A stretch of DNA of 64,000 nt from Natranaerobius thermophilus JW/NM-WN-LF (GCF_000020005.1 NC_010718.1:1555001-1619000), one strand, 5' to 3'; positions 19,739 through 28,503 are shown, counted from the stretch's first letter. Notes: a model not told the origin generated them from the letters alone. Numbers and translations: made by a program.

Positions 19739-19787
19739 AACAATATTAAAAATTGATTGTATAGCAGTATAAATCTCGAAATATAAG

Positions 19788-19823
19788 ACTCGAATTCTCT
19801 AATTAGAGATTCGAGTTTTTTAT
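19788..19823 (+). terminator. Rho-independent terminator
   Basis: A 12-bp stem (ACTCGAA..TCTCT with AGAGA.TCGAGT, one bulged T) and four-base loop AATT are followed by TTTTTT at 19817-19822. It ends the aminopeptidase pseudogene unit. Confidence 0.85.
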
Positions 19824-19976
19824 TTAGTTGGACAAACCCTCTAAAAGGTTATAGTTGCTCAGAAGAAAGACGTGCTATGAGTAGTCAAGTATAAAATTAT
19901 CAAAGATCAGTGAATTTACTTGACTATGAAAATAGCATGTCGCGAAACTAACTCTATTGTACAAGGAGGCTAATAG

Positions 19977-20768
19977 ATGTTGGAAAAAAATAAACCCTCT
20001 CCGTGGTTTTTTCTTATTGGCACTGTTATTTGGACCTGGACATTTTTAGGTTTGACGTTTTTGACTGGTCAAAGTTATTTGCAATTTCCTACTGTTCTTT
20101 TATCTCTGACAGGTGGGCTTGGGCCTTTATTTTTACCATTAATATTAATTAAACTTGGTTATTGGGATACAGAACTTGATGAGACTCCTTTCCAATTTAT
20201 TCGTCGAGTTTTAAATCCTGCCACATTAGAATTTAAATGGTATTTATATGTAATTATTTTGGTATTAGCATTAAGGGTTACATCTATTTTGTTAAATAAT
20301 TTCCTGTATGACCAACAAGGCTTTTTTGATATTGGCTCCATGATGTTTATTTTAATTGGAGTAATTATTGGTGGAATGGAAGAAATAGGTTGGAGAGCTT
20401 ATGCCTTAGAAGGACTGCAGAGGCGAGTTCCTATTATTCTAGCTAGTTTGATTATCGGATTTTTCTGGGCAATTTGGCACTTACCTTTATTTTTTATGGA
20501 GGGTACATATCAATATCAATTAGGAGTGGGCACAACAGCATTTTGGTCTTTTCATATCGGTATACTGGTAGGATCGCCAATTTATGCTTGGTTGTATAAT
20601 AAAAGTGGAAGGATAGCTTTTGTTGTGGTATTATATCACGCATTAGGAAATTTAAGTGGTGAATTATTTGTAAGTGTTTTTGTTATTAATTTGGTAACAG
20701 AATTAGCGCTAGTTTTAATATTAACAACTTATTCCTGGAAATGGATGAAAAAGAAAGTGTATTTATAG
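19977..20768 (+). CDS. CPBP-family intramembrane metalloprotease
   Basis: Membrane protein of 263 residues with about eight hydrophobic helices and the CPBP (CAAX protease and bacteriocin-processing) motifs: EEIGWR near residue 133, WHLP near 165 and a histidine in LYHALGN near 222. These form a membrane-embedded zinc protease site. ACAAGGAGG precedes the ATG. It lies alone between the aminopeptidase remnant and spoVK, a place that is not part of the usual hfq-spoVK order, so it may be a local insertion. Substrate unknown; prenyl-protein cleavage, self-immunity and anti-sigma cleavage are all known in the family. Confidence 0.85.
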   Translation: MLEKNKPSPWFFLIGTVIWTWTFLGLTFLTGQSYLQFPTVLLSLTGGLGPLFLPLILIKLGYWDTELDETPFQFIRRVLNPATLEFKWYLYVIILVLALRVTSILLNNFLYDQQGFFDIGSMMFILIGVIIGGMEEIGWRAYALEGLQRRVPIILASLIIGFFWAIWHLPLFFMEGTYQYQLGVGTTAFWSFHIGILVGSPIYAWLYNKSGRIAFVVVLYHALGNLSGELFVSVFVINLVTELALVLILTTYSWKWMKKKVYL

Positions 20769-20887
20769 TGTAATTAAATATTGCAATTTACGAATTTAAT
20801 ATTAACTTTTTTATTTGATATTACGTACAATAAAATAGAGTTATCTAATTTTTGAACCACGCCATCAAAAAGGTGGTGGTTTTATTT

Positions 20888-21853
20888 ATGGTAAAGATAA
20901 ATATAAATGGGAAAACCGAAGATAGTGATCAATACATTCTTTCTCATGAATCAATGGCCAAAGATAATTCAAAAGTATTTAATAATGAAAATTCAGGGAT
21001 TAACAGCAATGGAGAAAGCTTTTTTCATCTAAGTGATAATGTACTAAGAAGTCTAAATAAAATGGAACGATTGGTGGGTCTGGAAAAAGTCAAACGCAAT
21101 ATTTATGAGATATGTGCATATATAGCAATCCAGAATAAAAGGCAGCAGCTAAATTTATCAGTCGAATCACAGACTTTGCACATGCTTTTTATGGGATCTC
21201 CAGGGACAGGTAAAACTACAGTAGCAAGAATACTAGGAGAAATCTTTAAAGAACTTGATTATCTTCCATCAGGTCACTTAGTGGAAGTCGAGAGGGCCGA
21301 TTTGGTAGGCGAGTATATTGGCCAGACTGCTCAAAAGACTAAAAAACAAATTGACAATGCACTGGGAGGAATTTTGTTCATTGACGAGGCTTATGCTCTT
21401 GCACGAGGTGGCAGTACTGATTTTGGGAAAGAAGCTATAGATACTTTGGTGAAATCCATGGAAGACTATAAAGACCGCCTAGTTGTAATATTAGCAGGCT
21501 ATAAAGATGAAATGAAATTATTTCTAAAATCTAATCCCGGCTTATCTAGTAGATTTCCTATTCATATTGAGTTTCCCAATTATACTGGGGAACAATTGCT
21601 TGCTATTGCTGAGAAAATGCTAGAAGAAAGACAATACTATATGGATAAAGTCGCTAGGAAATATTTATTTGAAATAATAAATTCTGAATTATCTCAAAGG
21701 GAAATAAACTTTTCCAATGCCCGTTTTATCCGTAATCTAATAGAGAAAAGTATCCGAAGACAGGCGATTAGACTAATCAATAAGGAAAAAATCAAAAAAA
21801 ATGACTTAATTTATCTAAAAGCCGAAGATATTGATCATCCTGGCTCTTCATAA
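20888..21853 (+). CDS. spoVK: SpoVK-type AAA ATPase (CbxX/CfxQ family)
   Basis: Cytoplasmic AAA protein of 321 residues, the length of Bacillus SpoVK, needed there for spore maturation. Walker A GSPGTGKTT lies near residue 100, Walker B ILFIDEAYAL near 160, and the C-terminal lid segment ARFIRNLIEKSIRRQA near 275. I start at ATG 20888 with AGGTGG 12 bases upstream; the longer frame from 20852 runs through a small stem-loop (AACCAC 20855-20860 with GTGGTT 20876-20881) that covers this ribosome site. It lies between hfq and ynbB as in Bacillus. Confidence 0.85.
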   Translation: MVKININGKTEDSDQYILSHESMAKDNSKVFNNENSGINSNGESFFHLSDNVLRSLNKMERLVGLEKVKRNIYEICAYIAIQNKRQQLNLSVESQTLHMLFMGSPGTGKTTVARILGEIFKELDYLPSGHLVEVERADLVGEYIGQTAQKTKKQIDNALGGILFIDEAYALARGGSTDFGKEAIDTLVKSMEDYKDRLVVILAGYKDEMKLFLKSNPGLSSRFPIHIEFPNYTGEQLLAIAEKMLEERQYYMDKVARKYLFEIINSELSQREINFSNARFIRNLIEKSIRRQAIRLINKEKIKKNDLIYLKAEDIDHPGSS

Positions 21854-21991
21854 TTTGACAATATCAAATAACAATAGATAAAATTCATAATATATGCCAT
21901 GATATAAATAGAAAAAATGCCAATAATTGCTGAGATTTGCGCTTACCCGGGAAATGAAAGAGCTGTATATATTAGGAGGTGGGAAATATTG

Positions 21992-23272
21992 TTGGATTAT
22001 ATAAAGAAGTCAGAGAGATGGGATATAAATGAAGATGTACTAAATGCAGCTGAAAAAGTTATGTATGAACTAACTACCAGATTCAGCGAAATTGATAATA
22101 CCTGTGCCAGTAATCAATTAAAAGTTATCAATGCAATGCAGGAATTAGGTTTAAGTGAACATCACTTTTCTGGTAGTACGGGTTACGGCTACGGTGATCT
22201 TGGAAGAGAATTTGTTGATGATTTAATGGCTAGGGTTATGGGTACTGAGGATGCCCTAGTTCGGCATTTATGGGTATCGGGTACCCATACTATTTATAGC
22301 TGTTTAGCAAGTCTTTTAAATCAAGGTGATACTTTACTCTCTGTTACTGGAAGGCCTTATGATACTCTGGCCAAATTAATAGGGATTACTCAGGATGCTC
22401 CTTCTAATTCCTTGATAGAACAAGGAATCAACTATAAAGAAGTGAGTTTAACTGAGGGAGGCTTAATTGATTATCAAGCAGTAAACACTCGAATCAAAGA
22501 ATTACAACCAGAAGTGGCCTTTATTCAAAAATCAAGAGGATATAGCAGTAGAAAAACTTTAACTAATGAGGATATTAAAAAATTGGTATCTTTAATTAAA
22601 GAGGCCAGTCCCAACACGAAAATTTTCTTAGATAATTGCTACGGTGAATTTGTTGAACACAATGAACCTGGAGAATTGGAAATTGATTTGCTGGCGGGTT
22701 CATTGATAAAAAACCCGGGAGGGGGGTTAGCCCCTTATGGCGGATACATAGCTGGAAAGTCCGACTTAGTAGAGCGTGTTTCCTATGAACTGACTGCTCC
22801 TGGACTGGGGAGGGACATGGGAGCTACTCCCGAAGAATTTAATCGTTTATTTATACAGGGTTTATATATGTCTCCTACAACAGTGGCCTCTGCTGTAAAG
22901 GGAGCAATATTTAGTGCAGGCTTGTTTCAAGAACTTGGCTATAGTGTATCACCTCATCCTGAAGATAAGAGGGGAGATATCATACAAGAGATAAGTTTGC
23001 ATAACGAAGATAAGTTAAAAGCTTTCATTACTGGTATTCAAAAAGCAGGTGTGGTAGATAGTCAGATAGCACCTGAACCAGGGGAGATGCCTGGTTATGA
23101 CTGTCCTGTAATGATGGCAGCCGGAACATTTATTCAAGGTGCTTCATTGGAATTAAGTGCTGATGCCCCCCTACGACCTCCCTATCGAGTTTATCAGCAG
23201 GGAGGACTTACTTTTCCACATGCTGTTTTAGGAAGCCTAATTGCAGCAAATTATGTATCTAAAGAATCATAA
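21992..23272 (+). CDS. ynbB: PLP-dependent methionine gamma-lyase-like protein (YnbB family)
   Basis: Fold-type I PLP protein of about 427 residues, of the family also labelled aluminium resistance protein. Seen are GSTGYGYGDLGRE near residue 65, LFLDNCYGEF near 210 and the PLP-lysine segment LIKNPGGGLAPYGGY near 235. The real enzymatic reaction of this family is not settled. I choose TTG 21992 because AGGAGGTGG (21974-21982) lies 9 bases before it; the ATG at 21917 has no ribosome site. Its place after spoVK is conserved in Firmicutes. Confidence 0.85.
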   Translation: MDYIKKSERWDINEDVLNAAEKVMYELTTRFSEIDNTCASNQLKVINAMQELGLSEHHFSGSTGYGYGDLGREFVDDLMARVMGTEDALVRHLWVSGTHTIYSCLASLLNQGDTLLSVTGRPYDTLAKLIGITQDAPSNSLIEQGINYKEVSLTEGGLIDYQAVNTRIKELQPEVAFIQKSRGYSSRKTLTNEDIKKLVSLIKEASPNTKIFLDNCYGEFVEHNEPGELEIDLLAGSLIKNPGGGLAPYGGYIAGKSDLVERVSYELTAPGLGRDMGATPEEFNRLFIQGLYMSPTTVASAVKGAIFSAGLFQELGYSVSPHPEDKRGDIIQEISLHNEDKLKAFITGIQKAGVVDSQIAPEPGEMPGYDCPVMMAAGTFIQGASLELSADAPLRPPYRVYQQGGLTFPHAVLGSLIAANYVSKES

Positions 23273-23284
23273 GTAAAATACATA

Positions 23285-23334
23285 AAAAACTCCTCAATCA
23301 GTGATAACTTGAGTAACTGATTGGGGAGTTTTTT
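23285..23334. terminator. Bidirectional terminator between ynbB and lexA
   Basis: A 15-bp stem (AACTCCTCAATCAGT with ACTGATTGGGGAGTT, one G-U pair) has A-rich sequence on one side and TTTTTTT on the other, so it can stop transcription from both convergent genes. Confidence 0.9.
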
Positions 23335-23360
23335 TGTGAGTTAGTTTCAAGTTAAATTGC

Positions 23361-24029
23361 TTATAGTGTTTGTTCGGCAAAGTTTCTAAATAGACCAACT
23401 ACTTTTCCTATTATGCTAACATCTCTTGAATATATAGGTGAATAAGCTTTGTTTTCAGGCTGAAGCCTAATGTATTCATTCTCTTTATAGAATCTCTTAA
23501 CTGTTGCTTCATCTTCTAATAAAGCTACGATTATCTCTCCATTATTAGCAGTATTCTGCTTATTGACAATCACCAAATCTGAATCGTATATTCCTGCTTC
23601 TATCATGCTATCACCCTTGATCTGTAACATAAACAACTCTTTTCCGTAACTCAACTGTTTTGGTATGGGGAAGTATTCTAAAATGTTTTCTTCTGCTAAT
23701 ATAGGTTCACCGGCGGTTACCTGGCCAACTATAGGAATTTTCGTAGTATTCAAATCTTCATTATCGATTTTTTCATTGTTGTTACTTTTCTCTTGATCAG
23801 TATTTTTATTATTATTCTTTGATAATATTTCAATGGCTCGGGGTCTAGTTGAATCTCTTCTAATATAACCTTGTTTTTCTAAACTAGATAAATGGAGATG
23901 TACAGTTGATGTAGAACTCAATCCAACCCCTTGGCAAATTTCTCTAACAGAAGGCGGGTATCCATTTTTTGATGCGTAGTCATTTATAAAATTATATATT
24001 TGCATTGGTTTATTTGATTTTTTGCTCAT
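23361..24029 (-). CDS. lexA: SOS repressor LexA
   Basis: Repressor of the DNA-damage response, 222 residues. The winged helix-turn-helix covers about residues 1-65 (YPPSVREICQGVGLSSTSTVHLHL). The self-cleavage site is the Ala-Gly of GQVTAGEP, followed by the catalytic serine in KGDSMIEAGI and the lysine in EATVKRF. A polar Asn/Lys-rich linker (about 73-95) is longer than usual. Start ATG 24029 is preferred because AAGGGG lies 9-13 bases upstream, while the alternative GTG 24041 abuts it. It faces yneA across a region with three LexA-type boxes. Confidence 0.95.
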   Translation of the reverse strand: MSKKSNKPMQIYNFINDYASKNGYPPSVREICQGVGLSSTSTVHLHLSSLEKQGYIRRDSTRPRAIEILSKNNNKNTDQEKSNNNEKIDNEDLNTTKIPIVGQVTAGEPILAEENILEYFPIPKQLSYGKELFMLQIKGDSMIEAGIYDSDLVIVNKQNTANNGEIIVALLEDEATVKRFYKENEYIRLQPENKAYSPIYSRDVSIIGKVVGLFRNFAEQTL

Positions 24030-24106
24030 AATTATGCTCACCCCTTAATAAGATATAATAGACAAGCGTAATTCCCACGTTTTCAATACACTAAATCTTT
24101 GAATTA

Positions 24107-24147
24107 AGTATATCATTCCAGATAATGTAAGTCAAAACATATGTTCT
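24107..24147 (-). promoter_or_regulatory. lexA promoter with overlapping LexA box
   Basis: On the - strand TTGACT (24135-24130) and TATACT (24112-24107) are 17 bases apart. The sequence AGAAC-ATAT-GTTTT (24147-24134), a good match to the Firmicute LexA box GAAC-N4-GTTC, covers the -35 box, which fits autoregulation. Confidence 0.75.
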
Positions 24148-24166
24148 AATAAACTATAGAACATTC

Positions 24167-24221
24167 TTGACATCGAACAGGTGTTTGATATAATGTAATT
24201 AACCAATCGAACGCTTGTTTG
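24167..24221 (+). promoter_or_regulatory. yneA promoter with two LexA boxes
   Basis: TTGACA (24167-24172) and TATAAT (24189-24194) are 16 bases apart, a near-consensus promoter. A LexA box CGAAC-AGGT-GTTTG (24174-24187) fills the spacer and a second, CGAAC-GCTT-GTTTG (24208-24221), lies just downstream. Binding at both would block the promoter until DNA damage. Confidence 0.88.
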
Positions 24222-24322
24222 GTATCGTACAAATCAAAATCAATGATAGATAATTAGGATAGTTTAGGATTGATTGATTAGAACTGGAATAAGAAATTGT
24301 AAATTCAAAGGGGTGAATATTA

Positions 24323-24712
24323 ATGCCAGCTAGTATTTATGAAACAAACAAATCAAATGGAAAAAATAGAATTAAGTTAAAGAAAAAGTCCATATGTTTA
24401 ATTATATTTATATTCGCAATAGTGGCAATAACAAGTGTTTTATTACATACAACAATTTTAGCATCAGATAAACAAGATGATATTATTAATGAAGATAAGG
24501 TAAGTTATCAAAATAAAGATGCAAATGATGATGAATTAGAATATGAAAAGGTTATTATTAATGAAGGTGATACATTATGGAACATAGCTATTGAACATAC
24601 AAATGAAAATCAAGATCCCAGAAAATCCATTGAAGAAATCCGCCAGTTAAATGATATGGATTGTGCAAATATAACAGTTGGTGAGAAAATCAAAGTTCCT
24701 GAAAGCAATTAA
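24323..24712 (+). CDS. yneA: YneA-like SOS cell-division inhibitor (TM + LysM)
   Basis: 129 residues: a basic N-terminus, one transmembrane helix (about residues 26-47), an acidic spacer and a C-terminal LysM domain (INEGDTLWNIA to ITVGEKIKVPE). This is the plan of YneA, which stops division during the SOS response in Bacillus. The divergent lexA neighbour and LexA-box promoter support the role. AAAGGGGTG precedes the ATG. The protein is slightly longer than Bacillus YneA (about 105 residues), mostly in the N-terminal and acidic parts. Confidence 0.85.
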   Translation: MPASIYETNKSNGKNRIKLKKKSICLIIFIFAIVAITSVLLHTTILASDKQDDIINEDKVSYQNKDANDDELEYEKVIINEGDTLWNIAIEHTNENQDPRKSIEEIRQLNDMDCANITVGEKIKVPESN

Positions 24713-24736
24713 TTATAATAACAAAAATAGAAAAAG

Positions 24737-24836
24737 GTTTTAGTTATGTGGGATGCGGTTTAAACCGGGATAACTAATTTCGGCTGGGATAATAACTATT
24801 GTTTATGAATTTATGAGGCCTTGCAGGCCTCTTTTT
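24737..24836 (+). terminator. yneA terminator with an upstream folded region
   Basis: GAGGCC-TTGCA-GGCCTC followed by TTTTT (24815-24836) is a clear terminator. The 80 bases before it can also pair: TAGTTAT near 24744 with ATAACTA near 24767 or again near 24790, enclosing CGG-TTTAAA-CCG. The two alternative partners resemble a switch, but I match no known RNA family. Confidence 0.7.
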
Positions 24837-24842
24837 AATTTT

Positions 24843-25345
24843 ACCCTTAACGTCCTATAATAAATCTTATGTAAACTAGGAAAATTTAAAGGGAGAGAGC
24901 CTGTGATTTCAAACAAGAATTATGATTACGCTGCAATAAAATGGTTATGGAACGCAAGATAAATTTCAATTTGGCTCCCTCCCCTACCTGAAACAAAAGT
25001 ATTTTTTAGTTAAGTTGAAAAGCTGGTCAACTAGATTTTCGATCGTCATCTTATTTTCAATTTTTTATATTGTACTTTTCTTTCGATTGGATTGTAATCA
25101 TATCTTGTTAATTGTTATCTTATCCAAACTTGATCAATTTTGAATTATTAAGATTTTTAGATTTATTACAAGAAAATCTGCCGATCAACACATATTTTTA
25201 GTTATTTGTATTTTAATGTGTGTTGTATCGTATTTAAGCCCTTCTATTAAATGCATAGCAAAATTAAGCCATACTATTCCCCTCTGAAGAAAATAGGAAG
25301 CCCTTCACGGGCAAATATGAAGGGCAATAATTTTGGGGTTTAGTA
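24843..25345. repeat. Long non-coding repeat, left copy (about 500 bp)
   Basis: Aligns by eye over its whole length with 41582-42088, at an estimated three quarters or more identity with small indels. Shared landmarks in the same order include CTTATGTAAACTAGGAAAA, TTATGGAACGCA, AATTTGGCTCCCTCCCCTAC, TAATGTGTGTT and GTATTTAAGCCC, ending in the structured element at 25268. No frame is open across it in either copy. GGGAGAGAGCC (from 24890) can pair with GGCTCCCTCCC near 24975. It marks the left edge of the accessory island. Confidence 0.85.
25268..25344. repeat. Structured boundary element, copy 1
   Basis: About 77 bp shared with 42009-42087 and 58332-58410. An inner stem GCCCTTCAC / (A)TGAAGGGC around GGGCAAAT sits inside an outer CCCC / GGGG pair, with a constant GAAGAAAATAGGAA on the left. 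In this copy one inner pair is lost (A in place of G). It is the left outer boundary of the island. Confidence 0.85.
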
Positions 25346-25518
25346 AGAATTAGTCTACTGGGTTGTTTTCAAGTGAAAACAAAATTTGATCACAGATAAA
25401 CTAAACAATTAATTAAATCTAAATTTTAAAACTAAATTTTATCAATAACTTAACACCAAGACAAGATAAATAAGTTGAATGGACTTAGGTCAAAATTTTG
25501 GACACCAAAAGTTAAGTA

Positions 25519-25905
25519 TTAAGCAGATTGCTTTGCTAGATCCTCAACATGTTGAGGAGTTAAAAACTCCAAACTTCCATGAATTCTCGTTTTGTTGTAC
25601 CAGCTCTCAATGAACCTAAATAGAGCAATTTCAGCTGATTTGAAGTCTAAGTACTTAACTTTGTAGCCTTTATTTTTTAGCACAGTGTAGATCTTTGGTG
25701 CACCATATCGCTTTTTACTGTTTTTATGAATTTGAGTTATTTGATCTAATAGTTCTCTGTTTTCTTTGTCACGATTAGATTCAACTCGATTTATTGTTTC
25801 GTAATAAGTACTTCTCGGAAAGTTTAGAGCATCACAAATAGCTTTGATAGTATGCTCGTCCTTTTGTTCTTTTATAAATTCAGTAAGCTCTGTATTGTCT
25901 ACTTT
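25519..25905 (-). pseudogene. IS3-family OrfB, in-frame internal deletion
   Basis: Starts by frameshift from orfA as in the complete copies (see the copy at 53414). The HTH_21 part up to KRYGAPKI and the extreme C-terminus from VKYLDFKSAEIALF remain and are joined in frame at a KGYK-VKYLDF junction. The deleted block, about 165 codons, held the first two catalytic aspartates and probably the glutamate. It could give a truncated DNA-binding protein without catalytic activity. Confidence 0.8.
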
Positions 25906-26177
25906 TTGGCGAATATGGTCATAGCCTTTTTTAAGATTTCATTCTCCTCTTTCAAGCGAGCCATTTCTTTTTGCATTTCTTCCATATCTTTTGAAGTGGC
26001 TCCCTCACTGCCAGATTGTTGGTTTGGAGAGAAATCTTTGATCCATTTATAAATAGTAACCTCTGTCACACCATATTCGCTAGACAAATCCCTTACAGAA
26101 CTACCTGAATGGTATAAATCTACAATTGTTCTTTTAAAGTCTTCATTATATCGCTTATTACTCATTACTGGACACAT
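25899..26177 (-). CDS. IS3-family transposase OrfA
   Basis: 92 residues with an HTH_Tnp_1 domain (NEDFKRTIVDLYHSGSSV to GVTEVTIYKWIK) and a C-terminal leucine-zipper-like coiled coil (about residues 58-88). It binds the IS ends and, through a -1 shift at its 3' AAAAAG run, starts the OrfAB fusion. It differs from the other two copies at four residues (H23, R29, I67, and silent sites), so this is the older or separately diverged copy. Confidence 0.9.
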   Translation of the reverse strand: MCPVMSNKRYNEDFKRTIVDLYHSGSSVRDLSSEYGVTEVTIYKWIKDFSPNQQSGSEGATSKDMEEMQKEMARLKEENEILKKAMTIFAKK

Positions 26178-26241
26178 CCTTTCGTTATTAATATTGTAAG
26201 TGACTTAACCATGATGTGTCCAAGAATTTATACTAACACCA

Positions 26242-26557
26242 GAATTTTAAATCAAGGATTGCTTAATTAGCAAAACACAAATTATCTAAAGTGAGAAATT
26301 TCTTGTAGAGTCTTTAAGTTTATTATTTAAAAATAAAACTGGATTTCAAATGACTATAAATATTAGCTTGATATGAGTTTGATTATTTAAAAAAGTAATA
26401 CTTTAAGTAAGAACAATATTATGTAAACTAATAAAGGTTATAGTTAAAGGACTTTTGGATTCAGCATACAATTTTTTATTAAGCCCCTACCTCACTTGTA
26501 AAATTTAAGTAATAAATAATGTCTCAATTCCTTGATCACTACGAAAAATAATTTAAA
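26242..26557. other. AT-rich intergenic stretch with a short relative of the island repeat
   Basis: No open frame. Bases 26420-26500 contain TTATGTAAACT followed by AAAGG and, 60 bases on, CCCCTACCTC, the same landmarks that open the long repeats at 24861 and 41598 and the hairpin element at 41497. Confidence 0.5.
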
Positions 26558-27364
26558 TTAATCTAAATATAGAGAAGATTGCATGAAAAGGTTCAAATAT
26601 GAAAAATCGTCATCAAAATTTTTAGTCAATTTAATTTGACTTAATTTATCTAGAAGTTGCGAATAAAACAAAGCAAAAGCGACTTTTTCTTTTGTCACCT
26701 TATAATTTTCTTCAGTTGTATAAGGGTCGTTCCAACCAGAAGATTGCCCTAGTATATTACGATATTTGTATTCTCTCTTTTCCTCATCGTAATAATAGTC
26801 AAATACACCTAAATTGGCACAGAATATTAAATCGATATTTTTGTTTTCTAGTTTATTCAAAGCAGTTAATAATTTTTGTTCATCTAAATAGCTACGATAA
26901 GCAAACAGTATCGTTAAGGGTTCTCCATATAATAAATTTTTGATCTCTGGATCTTCTCTGTATAGTTTTTTTATAGATTCAAATTTTTCGTTTTCTTTAG
27001 TAATCATATTTGAATCACTTAAATTCATTTTTGATTCTATAACTGCTCTTAAACTCAAGATATGAATTACTTTATTTGCATGACCTGAAAATAAATTTGG
27101 CATTTCAATATCGTCATAAATTAATATGTCACATTGGTTGCTTATTCCTCTGTTATGATTTAATACAAATCCTGTACTTATTTTATATTTTTTAGGTATA
27201 TATTCGCTTAAAAATGCTGACAAAATTTTTTCGGCTTCTCTACCCTTCTCAGGATTATGATTTAATTGATAGACTAAGTCCAATTCAGCTAAAATTTTAT
27301 CAAAATTTTTAAAGAGAGTGTAACAATAATGTTTTTTATGAGATGTATTTGTACTATGATTCAT
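26558..27364 (-). CDS. DUF6602-like putative PD-(D/E)xK nuclease
   Basis: 268 residues from ATG 27364, which has GGGGG about 8 bases upstream; a TTG at 27379 overlaps that site. The order GREAEKILSAFLSEYIP, NQCDILIYD and AVIESKMNL fits a PD-(D/E)xK-type fold in which D of CDI and E/K of ESK would be catalytic. I recall this arrangement from DUF6602 proteins of defence islands. It is the last gene of a - strand run after a KAP-type NTPase and a protein kinase, 47 bases after the kinase stop, so it is a good candidate for the toxic effector of that operon. Substrate, DNA or RNA, is unknown. Confidence 0.65.
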   Translation of the reverse strand: MNHSTNTSHKKHYCYTLFKNFDKILAELDLVYQLNHNPEKGREAEKILSAFLSEYIPKKYKISTGFVLNHNRGISNQCDILIYDDIEMPNLFSGHANKVIHILSLRAVIESKMNLSDSNMITKENEKFESIKKLYREDPEIKNLLYGEPLTILFAYRSYLDEQKLLTALNKLENKNIDLIFCANLGVFDYYYDEEKREYKYRNILGQSSGWNDPYTTEENYKVTKEKVAFALFYSQLLDKLSQIKLTKNFDDDFSYLNLFMQSSLYLD

Positions 27365-27411
27365 AAAAACAACCCCCAATCAACTTTTGATTCTTTAAAT
27401 TTCAAATAATC

Positions 27412-28467
27412 CTAAAATTTGGTATCAACCCTTTCATTAAATGCCTTAATTTTTTTGATATACGTTTTTCTCCAATTTTTATATTTATTAGCCGTTAAAT
27501 TTATATTTTTATCATTTAAAGACAAGGGAACTGTCCTAATAGTTGAAATGTTAGGGTCTTTAATATATTGTTTACTAAAATAGTAAACTTGTCCTAAAAA
27601 CTGTTCAATTGAACCTTGGGAAAGTTTTAGAGTTTTTAGTTCTTTTAATATATTTGAAAAATTAAATAGAGGGATCTTTACCATGTGAAGACTAACTGCA
27701 GAAACTAATTCAAGTTCATCTGCTGAATCTATCTGTTTATTTTTTATAATTTCTTTGTAATTTTCAATAGCTCTTATTATTTCACTTAAAGAAAAAATAG
27801 CTTGACATGTTGTTTTTTGAGGAAAGTCATCGTATTTTTCAATATCTAATAAGTTTAACTGTTTTTCCTCATGAAGAAGTTTAAAAGAAGTACTTAATAA
27901 TTTTTCATTTTGCTTGAATACAGACTCTTTATTGCTTTTTGCAAATAAACTGGTGCTAAAATCAAGAATTTTGACATCATACGACTTTGTTATCATAATG
28001 TTCTCAGGATGTAAATCTCCATGAGTTATTCCTTTTTCATGGGCATCATTTAAACCTGTTAAAATACTATCTAATATAGATTTTCTTAATATAAATTCTT
28101 TATTGTTATTAATATCCTTTAACCACTCATCTAAAGTATTACCTTGAATATATTCCATAACCATATAATAGAAGCTGTTACCCTTGGTAATATCAGGATA
28201 ATGAACTTTTACAATTTTATTGCTATTTAAACTAGCCATTTTTCTAACTTCTGCATAAAAACGTTTAGGATCAGGTTTTTTAAACTTGGGATTTCTTGGC
28301 ACCCAAACTTTAATTGCAACAATTCTATTAGAATAGTCTTCTTCTCCTTTAAATACAACAGCGTTTTTGCCTTGTCCCAACTCATCTATTATTTTAATAT
28401 TCGGTATCTCCACTTTTTCACCATTTAAATACGGTATTTTATTATTATCCCATGTTACTTCACTCAT
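27412..28467 (-). CDS. Eukaryotic-type protein kinase with DFS in place of DFG
   Basis: 351 residues. Kinase elements in order: glycine loop LGQGKNAVVF, lysine in VAIKVW, glutamate in FYAEVRK, hinge VMEYIQGNTLDEWL, catalytic HGDLHPENIMI and the metal-binding aspartate in ILDFSTS, where DFG reads DFS. The activation loop is short and the C-lobe beyond residue 210 is unlike standard kinases. Start ATG 28467 has AAAGGGG upstream. It lies 36 bases after the KAP NTPase gene and 47 before the nuclease gene. Kinases in anti-phage islands often sense infection or modify host targets; here the target is unknown. Confidence 0.8.
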   Translation of the reverse strand: MSEVTWDNNKIPYLNGEKVEIPNIKIIDELGQGKNAVVFKGEEDYSNRIVAIKVWVPRNPKFKKPDPKRFYAEVRKMASLNSNKIVKVHYPDITKGNSFYYMVMEYIQGNTLDEWLKDINNNKEFILRKSILDSILTGLNDAHEKGITHGDLHPENIMITKSYDVKILDFSTSLFAKSNKESVFKQNEKLLSTSFKLLHEEKQLNLLDIEKYDDFPQKTTCQAIFSLSEIIRAIENYKEIIKNKQIDSADELELVSAVSLHMVKIPLFNFSNILKELKTLKLSQGSIEQFLGQVYYFSKQYIKDPNISTIRTVPLSLNDKNINLTANKYKNWRKTYIKKIKAFNERVDTKF

Positions 28468-28503
28468 CAAGATTACCCCTTTTATGTTATTGCAAATAAG
28501 AGC

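Larger units (their letters stand above)
25480..26241 (-). mobile_element. IS3-family (IS150-like) element, copy 1, internally deleted
   Basis: 762 bp with ends TGGACTTAGG at the left and ACTAACACCA at the right, imperfect inverted repeats of about 27 bp sharing TGG, TAG and TTGGACAC positions. A 3-bp direct repeat GAA flanks it (25477-25479 and 26242-26244). Compared with the 1258-bp copies at 53374 and 54766, about 500 bp of the second reading frame is missing, including most of the DDE core. It can no longer move itself but may be moved by the complete copies. Confidence 0.92.

Noticed and set aside
24843-25345. Known large non-coding RNA (OLE, HEARO, ROOL type) or group II intron
   Set aside because: I can match no family landmark; no intron reverse transcriptase and no domain V hairpin is present.
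25852-26052. + strand 66-codon frame repeated in all three IS copies
   Set aside because: It is the complement of orfA, repeats only because the IS repeats, and lacks a ribosome site.
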